64,000 bases of DNA from Procambarus clarkii (Eukaryota; Arthropoda; Malacostraca; Decapoda; Cambaridae), in the NCBI RefSeq assembly GCF_040958095.1, contig NC_091193.1, positions 38,717,386-38,781,385 on the forward strand, in the 5' to 3' direction. The position numbers and the translations under genes are program-made. Below, piece by piece: positions 37,464 to 49,400 of this stretch (position 1 is its first letter; each line of letters begins with the position of its first letter). The notes under the pieces were generated by a model that was not told the DNA's origin, did not search any database, and saw only the letters and a program-made list of their open reading frames with translations.

Positions 37464-38524
37464 CGGGCCTGAGGGCGGCCATGGTCACGGGCCTGAGAGC
37501 GGCCATGGTCACGGGCCTGAGGGCGGCCATGGTCACGGGCCTGAGGGCGGCCATGGTCACGGGCCTGAGGGCGGCCATGGTCACGGGCCTGAGGGCGGCC
37601 ATGGTCACGGGCCTGAGGGCGGCCATGGTCACGGGCCTGAGGGCGGCCATGGTCACGGGCCTGAGGGCGGCCATGGTCACGGGCCTGAGGGCGGCCATGG
37701 TCACGGGCCTGAGGGCGGCCATGGTCACGGGCCTGAGAGCGGCCATGGTCACGGGCCTGAGGGCGGCCATGGTCACGGGCCTGAGGGCGGCCATGGTCAC
37801 GGGCCTGAGGGCGGCCATGGTCACGGGCCTGAGGGCGGCCATGGTCACGGGCCTGAGGGCGGCCATGGTCACGGGCCTGAGAGCGGCCATGGTCACGGGC
37901 CTGAGAGCGGCCATGGTCACGGGCCTGAGGGCGGCCATGGTCACGGGCCTGAGGGCGGCCATGGTCACGGGCCTGAGAGCGGCCATGGTCACGGGCCTGA
38001 GGGCGGCCATAGTCACGGGCCTGAGAGCGGCCATGGTCACGGGCCTGAGAGCGGCCATGGTCACGGGCCTGAGGGCGGCCATGGTCACGAGCCTGAGAGC
38101 GGCCATGGTTACGGGCCTGAGGGCGGCCATGGTCACGGGCCTGAGAGCGGCCATGGTCACGGGCCTGAGAGCGGCCATGGTCACGGGCCTGAGGGCGGCC
38201 ATGGTCACGGGCCTGAGAGCGGCCATGGTCACGGGCCTGAGGGCGGCCATAGTCACGGGCCTGAGAGCGGCCATGGTCACGGGCCTGAGAGCGGCCATGG
38301 TCACGGGCCTGAGGGCGGCCATGGTCACGAGCCTGAGAGCGGCCATGGTCACGGGCCTGAGGGCGGCCATGGTCACGGGCCTGAGAGCGGCCATGGTCAC
38401 GGGCCTGAGAGCGGCCATGGTCACGGGCCTGAGGGCGGCCATGGTCACGGGCCTGAGAGCGGCCATGGTCACGGGCCTGAGAGCGGCCATGGTCACGGGC
38501 CTGAGGGCGGCCATGGTCACGGGC
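37464..38524 (+). repeat. 24-bp minisatellite, about 44 copies
   Basis: Unit GGGCCTGAGGGCGGCCATGG then TCAC. The period is a multiple of three and stop-free in several frames, which produces long spurious frames on both strands (GLRAAMVT on +, RDHGRPQA or MAALRPVT on -). The distal half shows a 240-bp higher-order period. Confidence 0.97.
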
Positions 38525-39386
38525 ACTAGAGACGTCTGAAAGTTTCCCAGAATAAGTGTAAATCACCGCAGTGAACGGCACCACAGTGTACATTGAAGCA
38601 ATTACCGTGCAACAGTGTACATTCCATGCAGTGCACAGTGCAGCAGTGTACAGTGCAGCAATTACAAAACTGTGTGCCGTGCATTAGTGCACCTTGACGA
38701 ATAATTACCAAACTAGACAATTCAATCCTGATATTTATGTATTTATTTAGTTGCATTATGACGGAGTGTGGTTCACAGGGACTTCAAACTGGCTGAAGTC
38801 GTCTGAATCACAGTTGTCGGCAGATGTTAATGCCAGGAAATCGTTGTAACAAAGTAAAGAGCTACAAAAGCATCTGTATGCCACAAATAAGCCTTAACTA
38901 ATTCATCACAGTGCTTTCTGAAGCTTCGTTCCTCAAAGGTGGTAAACAGTGGCATAACCTTAGAGGTGTTGCAAGAGAATGTGTTGAGCCCAAGTAACCA
39001 ACAAGGACTACTAAGTGCTCCAGACAAGCCTCATTCAAGAGACCGTCAACTGCAGAAGTGCCGGATGGACAGCACAGAGGAGTCGGATGGATAACACAAT
39101 CCGTAAACTGTTAAAGTTGAGGCGATCGAGAAGGCCAGATAGCGGTTGTCACTCTTACTTAAGACTCACTTGACCTCAAGGAATTAGAAGCTCCTTAAGT
39201 CTGTCATTTATCTACAAGGAGTTGACAGTTGTAAGTCACAAACCGATTGAGATATTAAACAAATATATCAAAACAGCATCAAAAGGCTGTGAAATCTTAT
39301 AGAGGATCAGCATGAGTGTTATGGGGCCTCCTTGGTGCTATGAGTGCTCGATCATAGTTTTCTGTATTGAAACATAATTTTCAGTT

Positions 39387-39389
<3 letters not shown>
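38525..39389. other. Unique sequence, nothing recognised
   Basis: About 860 bases without a supported gene. A small degenerate repeat of CAGTGTACA and GCAGTG elements lies at 38583-38670. Confidence 0.4.

Positions 39390-39480
<91 letters not shown>
39390..39480. repeat. (AT)n microsatellite
   Basis: About 91 bases of TA dinucleotides; 91 bases of unique sequence separate it from the next (AT)n tract. Confidence 0.97.
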
Positions 39481-39483
<3 letters not shown>

Positions 39484-39569
39484 GGGAGTACCACCTCTTG
39501 CTGGAAGAAGGGGGACCCATAGCCTCGGAGGAAACCACGCATAACGCATTAGAGGGAATGTTTAGATCC

Positions 39570-39808
<239 letters not shown>

Positions 39809-40221
39809 AGTATATTTTGGTATCTGTCTTTCCTGTAGACATATATTATTAAATATGACCGAAAGAGTAAGATTAATAATTCTAACACGAATTTTCTCTA
39901 GGTTTCTTACATTTCTTTTCACTGTTGATGGTAACTGAAAAAATCAATTCTCCAAAATTCATTTTTATTTCTAGTCTGACGCGACACTTGAACGCGTTTC
40001 GCAAAACTTATTACATTTTCAAAGACTTTAGTTTACACACACACAACTATAACGGAACAGAGCATAAACAGCTTCGATTTTATACCTGCATTTGGGTGAG
40101 GTGATATGTTACAACAGTTTTGGATGAGGTGAAAACAAACTTTAAACACAAGACAGAACACGAAACAATGGGTATAATATTTTGTAAGTTAAAGGGAAGA
40201 ATGGAAGTAACTGCAAAGGGC
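39809..40221 (-). repeat. PLE copy C pseudo-LTR and 3' UTR
   Basis: Minus-strand relative of the pLTRs at 2696-3059 and 25178-25579, more diverged. The block before (AT)n reads [16 protein letters not shown] on the minus strand. Confidence 0.7.
39973..40027 (-). ncRNA. Hammerhead-ribozyme-like motif, PLE copy C
   Basis: Same architecture as 2882-2934: AGTCT and AGACT strands, TTGAAAAT core, helix II GTAA/TTGC (a T-A pair replaced by T-G), GAAA, helix III CGCG/CGCG with a longer, different loop, and GTC. Helices are retained while the loop changes. Confidence 0.5.
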
Positions 40222-40947
40222 CTATTGGCCCATATTTCTTGATGCTTCAATATTGATGCAGAGTCTTGAAGTGGGTAGAATATAGATGTGCAATAATTGG
40301 CTGTTGATTGCTGGTGTCGACTTCTTAATGTGTAATGCCTCGCAGATATCAAGCCGCCTGCTATCGCTGTATCTATCGATGATTTCCGTGTTTTTTTATT
40401 AAGACTTCTCTGGTGATGGTCTGGTTGTGGGAAGAGATTATATGTTCCTTAATGGAGCCCTGTTGCTTATGCATCGTTAATCGCCTGGAAATAGATGTTG
40501 TTGTTTTGCCTATATACTGATTTCTTTGAGGCTTACAGTCCCCAAGTGGGCATTTGAAGGCACAGACGACATTGGTCTCTTTTAGAGCGTTCTGCTTTGT
40601 GTCTGGAGATTTTCTCATGAGTAGGTTGGCCGTTTTCTTGGTTTTATAGTAGATCGTCAGTTGTATCCTCTGATTTTTGTCAGCAGGGATAACGTTTCTA
40701 TTAACAATATCTTTCAGGGCCCTTTCCTCCGTTTTATGAGCTGTGGAAAAGAAGTTCCTGTAAAATAGTCTAATAGGGGGTACAGGTGTTGTGTTAGTTG
40801 TCTCTTCAGAGGTTGCATGGCGTTTCACCTTCCTTCTTATGATGTCTTCAACGAAACCAATGGAGAAGCCGTTGTTGACTAGGACCTGCCTTACCCTAAA
40901 GAGTTCTTCATCGACTTGCTTCCATCCTGAGCTGTGGCTGAGGATGT
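40222..40947 (-). pseudogene. Penelope-like element copy C, GIY-YIG part with frameshift
   Basis: The minus strand encodes the linker and endonuclease of the same PLE family: HATSEETTNTTPVPPIRLFY, then NVVCAFKCPLGDCKPQRNQY, YIGKTTTSISRRLTMHKQQG and HIISSHNQTITREVL. A run of seven T near 40391 shifts the frame, after which IIDRYSDSRRLDICEALHIK and the end SRNMGQ are readable in another frame. The RT domain is absent: the 5' side is cut by an (AT)n tract at 40951 next to a MITE. It is more diverged than copies A and B, consistent with an older insertion. Confidence 0.85.
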
Positions 40948-40948
40948 G

Positions 40949-40950
<2 letters not shown>

Positions 40951-41012
<62 letters not shown>
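40951..41012. repeat. (AT)n microsatellite, left flank of MITE copy 1
   Basis: About 62 bases of TA dinucleotides between the truncated PLE and the MITE terminus. Confidence 0.97.
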
Positions 41013-41015
<3 letters not shown>

Positions 41016-41398
41016 GTACCTAGTAGTCAGAACGCACTTCTCAGCCTACTATGCAAGGCCCGATTTGCCTAATAAGCCAAGTTTTCATGAATTAATTGTT
41101 TTTCGACTACCTAACCTACCTAACCTAACCTAACCTAACTTTTTCGGCTACCTAACCTAACCTAACCTATAGAGATAGGTTAGGTTAGGTTAGGTAGGGT
41201 TGGTTAGGTTTGGGCATATGTCTACGTTAATTTTAACTCCAATAAACTAAAAATGACCTCATACATAATGAAATAGGTAGCTTTATCATTTCATAAGAAA
41301 AAAATTAGAGAAAATATATTAATTCAGGAAAACTTGTCTTATTAGGCAAATCGGGCCTTGCATAGTAGGCTGAGAAGTGCGTTCTGGCTATTAGGTAC

Positions 41399-41401
<3 letters not shown>
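41013..41401. mobile_element. MITE with internal CCTAA/TTAGG repeats, copy 1
   Basis: 389 bp. Long imperfect terminal inverted repeats of about 85 bp start GTCGTACCTAGTAGTCAGAA and end with the reverse complement at GGTACGAC. The interior holds (CCTAA)n facing (TTAGG)n at 41110-41210, forming a hairpin, then unique AT-rich sequence. No ORF. Flanked on both sides by (AT)n. Confidence 0.88.

Positions 41402-41489
<88 letters not shown>
41402..41489. repeat. (AT)n microsatellite, right flank of MITE copy 1
   Basis: About 88 bases of TA dinucleotides starting directly at the MITE end. Confidence 0.97.
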
Positions 41490-41491
<2 letters not shown>

Positions 41492-42183
41492 ATGTAGGTA
41501 TACTATGATGGGTAATGAGCAATTTGGCATGATAATCCTGGGACTAATTAGTAACAGAATCAACCTCGACTAAAGAGTGTGACAGTTGGAATTGCTTTCC
41601 TTTAGTGTTTGAATGTTGGCCTTCATCTCGCGTCAATGTTTAGTCGAATATCCAAATATCCGAATCATTGCCGCAAGGAAAGTGCCGGATATGTTAAGAC
41701 CTAACTAGAATGAATGGGTAATGGAATCAGACTTCATAACATTTGGACAGATGAAGGAAGAACGACAAAAAAAAACACAAGATACTTATAGGAACTGACA
41801 GAGTAAACAAACAAGAGAGATTCAGCCCTCACTCACTTCCTTCATTTAATAATGCCCCACAAGGCAGCGTGACAACTATAAATAAATTGTTTTCTCCTCT
41901 TTGTGTTTCTTTACAAAATGTTCTATGTTCAAAATTATATGTTAAAAAAATTACAAAATTAATATTAAAAATGTTCAAAAATATTAAATTGAAGGGTCAA
42001 AATTATAAACTCAGAGAAGCCAAAGGGATATTTGGAGAGACGTATTAGTGTGCGAGTAATATACACGGGAAATAAAGGTAGACTAGAAACCAGCGATGCA
42101 ACATTTATATACACGAGGAAATATGATAATAAATGAGATGAGCGGTAAGACAATGCTCTTGGCAACTGACAACTAACAAAACT
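41490..42183. other. Unique AT-rich sequence, nothing recognised
   Basis: No ORF, RNA or repeat that I can support in these roughly 700 bases. Confidence 0.4.
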
Positions 42184-42446
42184 GGGGCCAGATTCACGAA
42201 AGCACTTACGCAAGCACTTACGAACGTGAACATCTTTCAACTCAATCTTTGACGGCTTTGGTTACATTTATTAAACAGTTTGCAAGCATGAAAACTTTCC
42301 ATTCAACTGTTGTTATTGTTATAAACAGCCTCCTGGTGCTTCGAAGCTCATTAACTGTTTAATAATTGGAAACAAAGTCGCCAAAGCTTCTGAAAAGATG
42401 TACATGTTTGTAAGTGTTTTCGTAAGTGCTTTCGTGAATCTGGACC
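42184..42446. mobile_element. Foldback MITE with CCAGATTCACGAAAGC ends
   Basis: About 263 bp. The left terminus GGGCCAGATTCACGAAAGCA and right terminus (reverse complement GGTCCAGATTCACGAAAGCA) match, continuing into CTTACG repeats. The inner parts also pair (ATTAAACAGTT with AACTGTTTAAT), so nearly the whole element is an imperfect palindrome. No ORF; target duplication unclear. Confidence 0.75.
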
Positions 42447-42854
42447 TTGGTTCTCAAGAGCTGTTCTTTGGTCTTCCAAATACAACTCTGTGAGTACATG
42501 CACAGTGAAAGAGTGCACGAGTTCCAGCACTTCCCCTCCTTATCAATAAGTTTCTCACCCCTCCTCACCAACTACCACCAATAAACTACCCTCTCTCCCT
42601 CCCTCCCACCCATTTACCATCACAGACCACCATAGCCACGTACACCTCCCTCCCTTTATCAGTCATCCTGGCTTTAATGCCACCTCTCTCCCCACCTCCA
42701 CTGCCTCAGTGGGTTAACCTTCCCAGTCCTTCCCACGCCTTATCCAAAACAGGATAAGGAGAGCAGAAAGAAACGAGGCAATACTGGTCAAGGAAAAAAT
42801 CTTTTTTGCGTAATTTTTTGTAGAATACACTGACTTGTACTTTGCACTAAGAAT
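42447..42854. other. Unique sequence with C-rich patch
   Basis: No gene seen. A pyrimidine-rich patch at 42535-42670 (CCTCCC-type) has no clear period. Confidence 0.35.
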
Positions 42855-43256
42855 CGTTTTAGTGTCAGGAGAGACAATGGTGATGACACTTTAGTGTCAG
42901 GAGACTGTGATGGTGTCATTTTAGAATCAGGAGAGGTCGTCATGTGACACCTTAGTGTCAGTAGACTGTTAGGGTTGTCATTTCAGAGTCAGGAGAGGGC
43001 ATGGTCGTGTCATTTTAGTGTCACGAGAGAGAGAGAGAGGTTGTGATGGTGACATTTTAGGATCAGCAGAGGGTGTGATGGTGACATTTTAGGGTCAGGT
43101 GAGCGTGATGGTCACATTTTAGGGTCAGGAGAGCGTGATGGTCACATTTTAGGGTCAGGTGAGCGTGATGGTCACATTTTAGGGTCAGGAGAATATGATG
43201 GTGACATTTTAGGGTCGTGTGATGGTGACATTTTAGAGTCAGCAGAGGGTGTGATG
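42855..43256 (+). repeat. 30-bp minisatellite grading from degenerate to regular
   Basis: Repeated GTGACATTTTAGGGTCAGG then AGAGCGTGATG. The left part (42855-43040) has irregular spacing and many substitutions; 43071-43190 is nearly regular at 30 bp. About 10-12 copies. Confidence 0.85.
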
Positions 43257-43351
43257 ATGAACTACAATTCCTGGAGAACCAGGGAATATTCAAACAAGAG
43301 TTCAAGGACATTAACAAAGTATGAATAAACATCACCCATGAGGTAGTAGAG

Positions 43352-43712
43352 CAACCTGTCCTCTTAAAAAGAACGTCGCTTTTGGCCGTTTACCCGTATG
43401 GCCGAATTTGGACGTAATTTGAAAATGAAAAAAAAATGAAAATAAATTTGGGATTTTTTTTTCAACAACAGTAAGTTAAGGGTCCTCTGATAGGTTAGGT
43501 GGGCAGGAAATTCTCATAAAGTTTCAAAACGTTATGAAAAACGTGAATTTAAAGTGTCCTCCTATAACCTCTGCGCGTAAGCCGGACGACTCAAATAGAA
43601 AACGGAACATTACGTCACTTTTGTGAGTCGATTTCATTTCAAATTATGTCCAAATTTAGCCATATCGCGCATACGAGCCAAAAGTGACGTTATTTTTAAG
43701 AGGACGGGTTGA
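43352..43712. mobile_element. MITE with 75-bp TIRs and a 7-bp target duplication
   Basis: 361 bp. The TIRs begin CAACCTGTCCTCTTAAAAAG on the left and CAACCCGTCCTCTTAAAAAT on the right (reverse complement) and extend about 75 bases with mismatches. AGTAGAG occurs immediately outside both ends (43345-43351 and 43713-43719), a 7-bp target-site duplication. The interior is AT-rich and non-coding. Confidence 0.85.
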
Positions 43713-43719
43713 GTAGAGA

Positions 43720-44280
43720 CCTACCATAGGCCAAAAGCAGAGTTGTTAGTAACAAGGTACTTAAATTATTACCAAATTACCTGTAATCATTGGTACCGGT
43801 CCGGATCCTGCTCTGTGTTTAGTATATGAAGGCGTAGTGACAATGAAGGCTATTGATGTAGAGAGAAAAGGAGAGAGTGAACAGCAAATGTTCAATAAAC
43901 AGCAATAAAAGACCAGATAATTCATTGTGATAATTTTAAGGAAAACAGAACTTAACGGAACGACACAAGACACGACTGACTACATAGAGAACTTATAATA
44001 AACGTGGCTCATATATAGCAAGACTTGCTTCATTGCTGAGGGGGAACTGAGTGATGTGGATAGACTGAGGAGCACACCACAGTGGAGATGGGGAATATGG
44101 CGGAAAAGACATATAAAGGGAATAGATGGAGAAGACAAAGGGGCAATATTCCAAGCCAGAGAGTATGGTAACAGACATATACCAGGAAGACATTGTTTTG
44201 TGTTAGAGTTGTAAATTAGGCAGACAAAGAAGTGGTTGAAACTAACACAATAATTGTACAAAGATACACTTTACCTTAAG
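43720..44280. other. Unique sequence, nothing recognised
   Basis: About 560 bases of AT-rich sequence. Short frames have no family resemblance. Confidence 0.35.
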
Positions 44281-44415
44281 ATGGTTACCTTGTGATGATT
44301 TCGTGGCTTAGTGACCACGCGGCCCGGTCCTTAACTAGGCCATCAAATTATATCACAATGACGTGATATATCTTGGCAAAAGTCATCGGAGCAGACCGGG
44401 GATCGAACCAGCGTT
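44281..44415 (+). repeat. Decayed SINE fragment
   Basis: Starts with GATGATTTCGTGGCTTAGTG and GCGGCCCGGTCC, a block typical of the distal end of the decapod tRNA-like SINE also seen at 30555-30732 (family link from general knowledge). A B-box-like GGTTCGATCCCCGG lies on the minus strand at about 44397-44410. Confidence 0.5.
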
Positions 44416-44577
44416 ATGAGACGTCTGAAGCTAAGTTCATACATACAGTAATTGTTAATGATGATCCTATAAAATACTAGAGAGTCGAGGCTGTGCTCTA
44501 ACCTACGAAATATTCATTGTTGTAGTTACGACCTGACTTTTGGCTCTGCGAGCACATATAGGTAGATACAAACACAC

Positions 44578-44580
<3 letters not shown>

Positions 44581-44673
<93 letters not shown>
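44581..44673. repeat. (AT)n microsatellite, left flank of MITE copy 2
   Basis: About 93 bases of TA dinucleotides. Confidence 0.97.
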
Positions 44674-44676
<3 letters not shown>

Positions 44677-45047
44677 GTACCTAGTAGCCAGAACGCACTT
44701 CTCAGCCTACTATGCAAGGCCGGATTTGCCTAATAAGCCAAGTTTTCATGAACTAACTGTTTTTCGACGACCTAACCTAACCTACCTTTTTCAGCTACCT
44801 AACCTAACCTAACCTATAAAGATGGGTTAGGTTAGGTTAGGTAGGGTTGGTTAGGTTCGGTCATATATCTACGTTGATTTTAACTCCAATAAAAAAAATT
44901 GACCTCATACATAATGAAATGGGTAGCTTTATCATTTCATAAGAAAAAAATTAGAGAAAATACATTAATTCAGGAAAACTTGGCTTATTAGGCAAATCTG
45001 GCCTTGCATAATAGGCTGAGAAATGTGTTCTGGCTACTAGGTACGAC
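44674..45047. mobile_element. MITE with internal CCTAA/TTAGG repeats, copy 2
   Basis: 374 bp, the same family and orientation as 41013-41401: GTCGTACCTAGTAGCCAGAA start, GGTACGAC end, internal CCTAA and TTAGG blocks. A short (AT)n (45048-45065) follows. Confidence 0.88.
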
Positions 45048-45299
45048 ATATATATATATATATATCTACACGTGATTAACTCTAAGGCACATACTCATAC
45101 ATATTCATCTACTACTATTGCTCACCTGTTCACCACACCTGTTCCTATACTTACACTTTACCCTACATGACCCACATCGCCCCACATGCCGCTGCCCCAG
45201 TCCAACATGATTCTACCGAGTGACAAGTGCCGCTCAGCCGGACTGCACATGCGCCCACCCTGGGGAACCCCCAGAACCCTTTGAGACTACACACCTGTG

Positions 45300-45346
45300 C
45301 ACCACCTGAGCAGGGGGGCCTAGTTGGCTCACCTGCTCAGGTGGTG
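45300..45346. other. 15-bp perfect hairpin
   Basis: Arms CACCACCTGAGCAGG (45300-45314) and CCTGCTCAGGTGGTG (45332-45346) with a 17-base loop. It lies 30 bases upstream of a truncated LINE in GC-richer unique sequence; function unknown. Confidence 0.7.
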
Positions 45347-45375
45347 TGCGCAGTCGTATTAGCACTTTACACTAC

Positions 45376-46095
45376 TAGGCCAGACACAGGATACAGAATA
45401 GGAGATGAAGTCCTTCGTTTCGATCTTTCGAGAGAAAGATCTAGGAGTTAATATCACACCAAACCTGTCTCCTGAAGACAACATCAAAAGAATAACATCT
45501 GCGGCGTATGCGAGGGCTGGCTAACATCAGAACTGCCTTCTGGAACATGCGCAAAGAATCATTCAGAACCTCGTACACCACATATGTAAAGACCAATCCT
45601 GGAGTATGCGGCCCCAGCATGGAGCCAACACCTTGTCAAGCACATGATGAAGCTTGAAAAAATTCGGAGGAATGCAATTAGACTATTCCCAGAACTAAGA
45701 GGCATGAGTTACAAGGCAACGCTGCGTTAAATGCACCTCACGACACTGAAAGACAGAAGAGTAAGGGGAGACATGATCACAACCTACAAAATCTTCAGGG
45801 GAATCGACCGTGTAATCTAGGATAAACTATTTATTACTGGCGGTTTGCGAACAAGGGGGACACAGGTGGAAACTGAGTACCCACATGAGCCACAGGGACG
45901 TTATAAAGAACTTTTTCAAGGTCAGAGTAGTTAACGGATGGAATGCATTAGGCAGTGATGTGGTGGAGGCTGACTCCATACACAGTTTCAAATGAAGATG
46001 TGATGGAGCCCAGTAGGCTCAGGAATCTGTACACCAGTATATTGACAGTTGAGAGGCGGAACCAAAGAGTCAAAGCTCATCCCCCGCAAGCACAA

Positions 46096-46100
<5 letters not shown>
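45376..46100 (+). pseudogene. CR1/L2-like LINE, C-terminal part, heavily decayed
   Basis: The + strand starts RPDTGYRIGDEVL and then, across several frames, gives LGVNITPNLSPEDNIKRI, the SAAYAR and TAFWNMRKESFRT blocks, ILEYAAPAWSQ-like sequence and HLTTLKDRRVRGDMITTYKI. It ends with the 3' UTR CGCAAGCACAAATAGGTGAG followed by TAC and (AC)n. Many indels and stops; no RT catalytic box. A short 5'-truncated, old copy of the same LINE superfamily as 31721-33628. Confidence 0.75.
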
Positions 46101-46379
<279 letters not shown>

Positions 46380-48590
46380 AGGGATAAGAAAATTCCTAAC
46401 AGATATAGCATGGGAAACAGAGCTCAGGGGAAAGACGGCCCCAAGATATGATGGATTACGTCACACAGAAGTGCAAGGACGCAACAAACAAGTTTGTCCC
46501 AGTCCAAAAGGAAAACAGAGAAATGAAGATGAGAAACCCATGGTTTAATCAAAGATGTAGGCTAGCTAAGCAGCAAAGTAAAAGGGCATGGAGAAACTAT
46601 AGGAATAACAGGACACTGGAGAGCAGAGAAAAATACCAGAGTGCCAGGAATGAATATGTCAGGATAAGAAGAGAGGCAGAAAGCCAATACGAAAATGACA
46701 TCGCAAGCAAGGCAAAGACTCAGCCTAAATTGTTGCATAGCAACATTAGGAGAAAAACAACAGTAAAGGAACAGGTTATGAAATTAAGGATAGGGGCGGA
46801 AGGATTCACTACAAATGACAAGGAAGTGTGTGAGGAATTGAATAAGAAATTCCAGGAGGTCTTCACCTTAGAGCAAGGAGAAATTCCAGAGGTAAGTGTG
46901 GGAATAGCTAACCAGGAACCACTGGACGAGTTTGAGATTACCAGCGGGGAAGTAAGGAAGTGTTTACTAGAGTTGGATGTGACAAAGGCTATAGGCCCAG
47001 ATGGAATCTCCCCTTGGGTTCTAAAGGAAGGAGCAGGAGAGCTGTGCCTACCACTCTCCATAGTGTATAACAAATCACTGGCAACAGGGGAACTGCCAGA
47101 TATTTGGAAAGCAGCTAACGTAGTCCCGATATACAAGAAAGGGGATAGACAGGAGGCACTGAACTACAAGCCTGTTTCCCTAACCTGCATACCATGCAAG
47201 CTGATGGAGAAGATTGTGCGAAAAAAACTAGTGGAGCATCTGGAGCGAAGGAACTTTGTAACACAGCATCAACATGGGTTCAGGGATGGCAGGTCCTGCC
47301 TCACAGGGTTACTTGAATTCTACGACCAGGCAACAAAAATAAGGAAAGAAAGAGAAGGGTGGGCAGACTGCATATTTTTGGACTGTCAGAAAGCCTTTGA
47401 TACAGTGCCACACAAGAAGCTAGTGCGAAAGTTGCAGACGCAGGCTGGGCGGCTTTCTTGGATTGTCGGAAAGCCTTTGACACAGTACCACATAAGAGGC
47501 TGGTACATAAGCTGGAGAGACAGGCAGGTGTAGCTGGTAATGTGCTCCAGTGGATAAGGGAGTATCTAAGCATAAGGAAGCCGAGAGTTACGGTGAAGGG
47601 TGAGACCTCATATTGGCGTGAAGTCACCAGTGGAGTCCCATAGGGCTCTATACTTGGTCCTATCCTGTTTTTGATATACGTGAATGATCTCCCGGAGGGT
47701 ATAGACTCATTTCTCTAAATTTTTGCTAACAATGCCAAAAATATGAGAAGGATTAAGACAGAGGAGAACTGCTTGAAGCTTCATGAAGACCTAGACAAAC
47801 TGAAGGAATGGTCGGACAAATGGTTGTTAGAGTTTAACCCAAGTAAATGTAATGTAATGAAGATAGTTGTAGGGAGCAGGAGGCCAGATACAAGGTATCA
47901 TCTGGGAGATGAAATTCTAGAAGAGTCAGAGAGAGAAAAAGACTTAGGGGTTGATATCACGCCAGACCTGTCCCCTGCAGCCCATATCAAGAGGATAACA
48001 TCAGCGGCATATTCCAGGCTGGCTAACATAAGAACGGCATTTAGAAAGTTGTGTAAGGAATTATTCAGTACTTTGTATACCACATATGTCAGGCCAATCC
48101 TGGAGTATGCAGCCCCAGCACGGAGTCCATATCTAGTCAAGGATAAGACTAAACTGGAAAAGGTTCAATGGTTTGCCACCAGACTAGTACCAGAGCTGAG
48201 AGGCATGAGCTACGAGGAGAGACTACGGAAATTAAACCTTGCATCGCTGGAAAACAGAAGATTTAGGGGGGAGACATGATGACTACATTCAAGGTTCTCA
48301 AAGGAATTGACAGGGTAGATAAAGACAGGCTGTTTAACACAAGGGGGCACACGCACTATGGGACACAAGTGGAAACTAAGTGCCCAAATGAGCCACAGAG
48401 ATATTAGAAAGAACTTTTTTAGTGTCAGAGTGGTTGACAATTGGTAGGCTGATTCCATACACAGTTTCAAGTGCAGATATGATAGAGCCCAATAGGCTCA
48501 GGAACCTGGACACCTGTTGATTGACGGTTGAGAGGCGGGACCAAAGAGCCAGCTCAACCCACGCAAGCACAAATAGGTGAGTACAAATAG
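46380..48590 (+). pseudogene. Chimeric CR1/L2-like LINE with dead RT catalytic box
   Basis: The + strand from 46448 reads MMDYVTQKCKDATNKFVPVQ, then KAIGPDGISPWVLKEGAGEL, ANVVPIYKKGDRQEALNY, PVSLTCIPCKLMEKIVRKKL, HGFRDGRSCLTGLLEFYDQA and DCIFLDCQKAFDTVPHKKL. At about 47450 the same motif recurs in another frame (DCRKAFDTVPHKRLVHKLER), so about 80 bases are duplicated with roughly 80% identity. After that come TSGVP, a TAG in place of Gln (47641-47643), GPILFLIYVNDLPEG, a TAA, and FANNAK in place of the catalytic FADDAK. The C-terminal part LGVDITPDLSPAAHIKRI to MSYEERLRKLNLASL is readable to 48279. The 3' UTR ends in a doubled AAATAGGTGAGTAC and (AC)n. It cannot encode an active RT. Confidence 0.88.
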
Positions 48591-49400
48591 GTGAGTACAC
48601 ACACACAAACACATAACCATGCCACAAGAATCCCTGGGGAGAGGTATTGCCTTAAGAGTGAATGGAAGAATGTTTTAACAGCAGTGGATTATGAGAGAGG
48701 CCGGCAAGAAGCCAGTAGACGAGACGTGGACTTGGTCAGTAGCTCTCTCCTTAGATCTTCTGAAAGAAGCTAGGAGCGTAAAACACCTCTGAGCCTCACA
48801 AAACCATAAAAATTTGTCATTAAAACAAACCTTTTTTACATATATTTTAAAAATTTACAAAAATATGTATGCCAATCAACTTATGTGTGTATTTATGCAT
48901 TGACCATTAACCTGAAATAAATGCATATTAAGAGTCACATTAAAGTGGCTGAAAGTATTTTCAGTAGTAGAAAGAAAATACACCCTGTATAGACGACATC
49001 TTGAAATAAATGTTTGTCACCCAAACGTTTTGTGTACTAATTTTCGGTCAAAACGGAAACAGAATAAGAAACAAAATAGCTGTAAGCAGAGTCTAAGAAA
49101 ATATAAATACATGGCAGAAACCCTGACAAAAAAGAATGATTAGGAAAAAGGCGTTGAGAGACAAAAGTGAGGTTCCAGAGTATGCAGAGGAGCGGGACAG
49201 ACGACATCCTAAAACTGGAGGAAGATGTGACTGGTTGCTGAATTATTTTGTGCAAATAAGTAAACAAAAATAAGGGCTAAAGATAGACATATTACTGCGA
49301 CGATATACATAAAAACGGAATACGATCATAATTTAATCACAGAAAATGTTTAATAACATGAAAATATAAATTATATATCATATGTGAATTACAACCATTT
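48591..49400. other. Unique sequence, nothing recognised
   Basis: About 800 bases without a supported gene; AT-rich from 48780. A short + frame (EWKNVLTAVDYERGRQEA) has no recognisable relatives. Confidence 0.35.

Noticed and set aside
37163..38593. Long open frames of 400-476 codons on both strands across the 24-bp repeat
   Set aside because: A period divisible by three without stops opens several frames at once on both strands, with identical 8-residue repeats. This is expected from the repeat and shows no gene signals.
41110..41215. Interstitial telomere relic from chromosome fusion
   Set aside because: The CCTAA/TTAGG block recurs in three TIR-bounded elements, so it belongs to a MITE and is not a fusion scar.
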